Under the pieces are notes generated by a model. That model saw nothing but the letters and a program-made list of their open reading frames with translations, searched no databases and had not been told where the DNA came from. Both the position numbers and the translations under genes were made by a program. 64,000 nt of DNA from Thermoplasmata archaeon (GTDB lineage: Archaea; Thermoplasmatota; Thermoplasmata; UBA10834). How positions within the stretch are numbered: the stretch's first letter is position 1; each line of letters begins with the position of its first letter. Positions 62,483 to 64,000 of this stretch are shown here, one piece after another. The stretch covers positions 354,894-418,893 of the forward strand of contig JAEHCM010000001.1 in assembly GCA_020696365.1 (NCBI GenBank). The letters run 5' to 3'.

Positions 62483-63413
62483 GGGATTTTCCCTCAAACA
62501 GGTTGGTGCTCAAATATCTTTCCCCAGTGTCTGGCAGAACTACCAGCACAGATTTCCCTGGTCCCAGTTCCTTGGCTACATCGAGCGCGGCATGCACAGC
62601 GGCGCCGGAAGATATTCCGACAAACAGTCCTTCCCTCCTCGCGAGCGCGCGCGTCGCGACGGATGCGTCTTCCGTCGAGACAGCGACCACGGAATCGTAG
62701 ATGCTCGTGTCTAGTATCTCGGGTACGAACCCTGCTCCGATGCCCTGAATCCCGTGCGCTCCCGGCTCCTTTCCTGACAGCACGGCGGAGTCTGCCGGCT
62801 CAACGGCGATTATCTTGATATCTGGGAACTTCCGCTTAAGCACCCGTCCAACACCTGATATCGTGCCCCCGGATCCCACACCCGCGACAAACGCATCCAA
62901 TGAATCGAATGCCTCAGCTATCTCGACCGCGGTCGTCTGCGCGTGTGTCGCCGGATTCGATTCGTTCCTGAACTGTTGCAGAACAATCGAGTCGGCCACA
63001 GTCCCGCTCAAAGCCTCTGCCCGCTGTATCGCCCCGCTCATGCCTTGGTCGCCTGGTGTGAGCACCAGCTCCGCACCGAGAGCTTCGAGAAGCCTCCTTC
63101 TCTCGACGCTCATCGTGTCAGGCATCGTCAGTATCAGCCGGTACCCCTTGACCGCGCAGACCATCGCGAGGCCTATGCCCATGTTGCCCGAGGTCGGTTC
63201 GATTATCGTTGTTCCCTCGCGGATGAAACCACGTCTCTTGGCATCGTCGATCATCCCCTTCGCAATCCTGTCCTTGACCGAGCCCATGGGGTTGAGCGAT
63301 TCAATCTTGGCGTATACTGTCGCAACATCGTCAGGCACGATTCTTCCGAGCCTTACGACCGGCGTGTCTCCGATCGCTTCCAAGATGCTGTCTAGGGTTT
63401 TCGCCTTGCGCAT
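62475..63413 (-). CDS. cysK: Cysteine synthase (O-acetylserine sulfhydrylase)
   Basis: The 312-residue PLP enzyme has the cofactor Lys in NPMGSVKDR, the substrate loop EPTSGNMGIGLA, the glycine loop GVGSGGTISG and a C-terminal GISSGAAV. It makes cysteine from O-acetylserine and sulfide. ATG 63413 is chosen because AAGGT lies upstream; an in-frame TTG at 63440 is less likely. cysK-cysE-cysS-radical SAM form one operon. Confidence 0.95.
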   Translation of the reverse strand: MRKAKTLDSILEAIGDTPVVRLGRIVPDDVATVYAKIESLNPMGSVKDRIAKGMIDDAKRRGFIREGTTIIEPTSGNMGIGLAMVCAVKGYRLILTMPDTMSVERRRLLEALGAELVLTPGDQGMSGAIQRAEALSGTVADSIVLQQFRNESNPATHAQTTAVEIAEAFDSLDAFVAGVGSGGTISGVGRVLKRKFPDIKIIAVEPADSAVLSGKEPGAHGIQGIGAGFVPEILDTSIYDSVVAVSTEDASVATRALARREGLFVGISSGAAVHAALDVAKELGPGKSVLVVLPDTGERYLSTNLFEGKSHA

Positions 63414-63444
63414 GGTTAGACCTTGACAGGGCATTGACAAATCG

Positions 63445-63452
63445 TTATATAT
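63445..63452 (-). promoter_or_regulatory. TATA box of the cysteine operon
   Basis: On the minus strand ATATATAA lies about 35 bases before ATG 63413. Confidence 0.55.
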
Positions 63453-63524
63453 CTTCGTTGCCTAGAATCTGTCCATGTTTGAAGTTCTGACCTGGACGGC
63501 CTGTCGTGCGCTTGTCTTCTAATC

Positions 63525-63551
63525 TTGAACCATTCTTCTAGCTTTGAACCA
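63525..63551 (+). repeat. Direct repeat in the cysK/secreted-protein intergenic region
   Basis: TTGAACCA occurs at 63525-63532 and again at 63544-63551, 19 bases apart, in the gap between the divergent genes. It may be an operator for either side. Otherwise the 63453-63655 gap holds nothing I recognise. Confidence 0.3.
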
Positions 63552-63655
63552 GAAACGATATTACTTGTCTAAGGACTGCGTGGACTTACGGTCTGACAGA
63601 GTTGGTCAGTAAGCCGCGACCAGCCTGTTATCGGGCCGAGGAGAGGGGGGGGAAA

Positions 63656-64000
63656 ATGAAAGCAGTGAAAGTGTGTGTGTCCGTCGTAGCCTTGGTTGTG
63701 CTGGTATTCTCGGCGCTGTCCATTAATGTGGCCGCGGGTGAGAATGGAAATCAGAAGGACAAGCCCGACGTGATGGGGTTCGAACTGAATCAGAACATCG
63801 CCTTCGGCGAGGTCGTCGGCGCTACGGGAATTTATGTCACGGGCGAACTGTTCGACCTAGGACCGTTCGTCAACGAGACGACCGGGAACGAGCTCATGGC
63901 CTACGGAGAGCCAGTCGACGTCTTGGCCAACTGGTCGGACGACATAGTGCTGCACCAGTTCAAGGCTGGTGCGAAGGTCCGCACGGAGGTCATACTGTGG
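63656..64000 (+). CDS. Secreted protein, cut by window edge
   Basis: From ATG 63656, preceded by a purine-rich GAGAGGGGGGGGAAA, the frame runs open to the window end (115 codons). Residues 1-28 are a signal peptide (MKAVKVCVSVVALVVLVFSA, then LSINVAAG). The visible mature part (FGEVVGATGIYVTGELFD) looks beta-rich. The family is not recognised. Confidence 0.75.
   Translation, partial: MKAVKVCVSVVALVVLVFSALSINVAAGENGNQKDKPDVMGFELNQNIAFGEVVGATGIYVTGELFDLGPFVNETTGNELMAYGEPVDVLANWSDDIVLHQFKAGAKVRTEVILW

Noticed and set aside
1..64000. CRISPR arrays, rRNA genes, prophage or integrative-element borders
   Set aside because: No evenly spaced repeats, rRNA sequence, phage structural genes or integrase seen; the only mobile element is the tnpB insertion.

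Overview
The window is a stretch of archaeal chromosome. The markers are archaeal or eukaryote-like information genes: ribosomal proteins eL18, uL13 and uS9, RNA polymerase subunits N and L, tRNA-Pro with an encoded CCA, archaeal-type PheRS alpha, TrpRS and GluRS, TruD, group II chaperonin, PAN ATPase, aMBF1, archease and a Hef-type helicase. TATA boxes of the TTTATA/TTAATA kind lie 25-35 bases before many genes, and several mRNAs look leaderless. The gene content points to a euryarchaeal, Thermoplasmatota-like lineage. That placement is inference: no rRNA is present to settle it.

Layout. 1-3.5 kb: a cut secreted protein, a decayed dtdA-like start, a MetE-like protein and an MFS transporter. 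3.5-12.3 kb: a STAND/TPR regulator, pheS, trmO-like, trpS, a membrane protein, a hotdog thioesterase and an MttB-family methyltransferase. 12.4-15.8 kb: an M29-like peptidase, then a compact four-gene ubiquitin-like operon (E1, ubiquitin-like modifier ending in Gly-Gly, E2 with HPN and catalytic Cys, Rpn11-like JAMM isopeptidase). 15.9-18.6 kb: a membrane protein, then hxlB with an overlapping TIM-barrel gene. 18.7-20.3 kb: a possible structured RNA, then rpl18e-rpl13-rps9-rpoN-tRNA-Pro. 20.3-32.8 kb: V4R/PAS histidine kinase, folP, CCG iron-sulfur protein, larA, thiL, two radical SAM genes, prepilin peptidase, ketopantoate reductase family, gfcR-like and pgk. 33-41.3 kb: CBS/HPF fusion, HDAC family, M24 peptidase, nadX, nth, archease, mevalonate decarboxylase family. 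41.4-46.9 kb: dnaJ, dnaK, grpE and the thermosome. 47-54.8 kb: HisA-like, DUF2240-like, aMBF1, PAN, zinc ribbons, truD, rpoL, Hef and HesB-like. 54.9-57.5 kb: ubiD, interrupted at its 5' side by an IS200/IS605-type tnpB element. 57.6-64 kb: gltX, then a cysK-cysE-cysS-radical SAM operon and a cut secreted protein.

The main result is the ubiquitin-like operon at 13.5-15.8 kb. It holds every catalytic residue needed for activation, conjugation and removal of a modifier. No RING E3 is visible nearby. Its modifier has no ATG, GTG or TTG start that keeps the first beta strand, but has a GGTG-N5-CTG signal. The same spacing occurs before two other genes that lack a good start (ubiD and the histidine kinase), so this organism may use CTG starts. 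Other notable points are a Hef whose XPF nuclease motif is lost, a PAN whose HbYX tail reads Met-Phe-Ala, a CBS protein fused to an HPF-like ribosome-hibernation domain, and a solo tnpB with both end hairpins inserted between two divergent genes.
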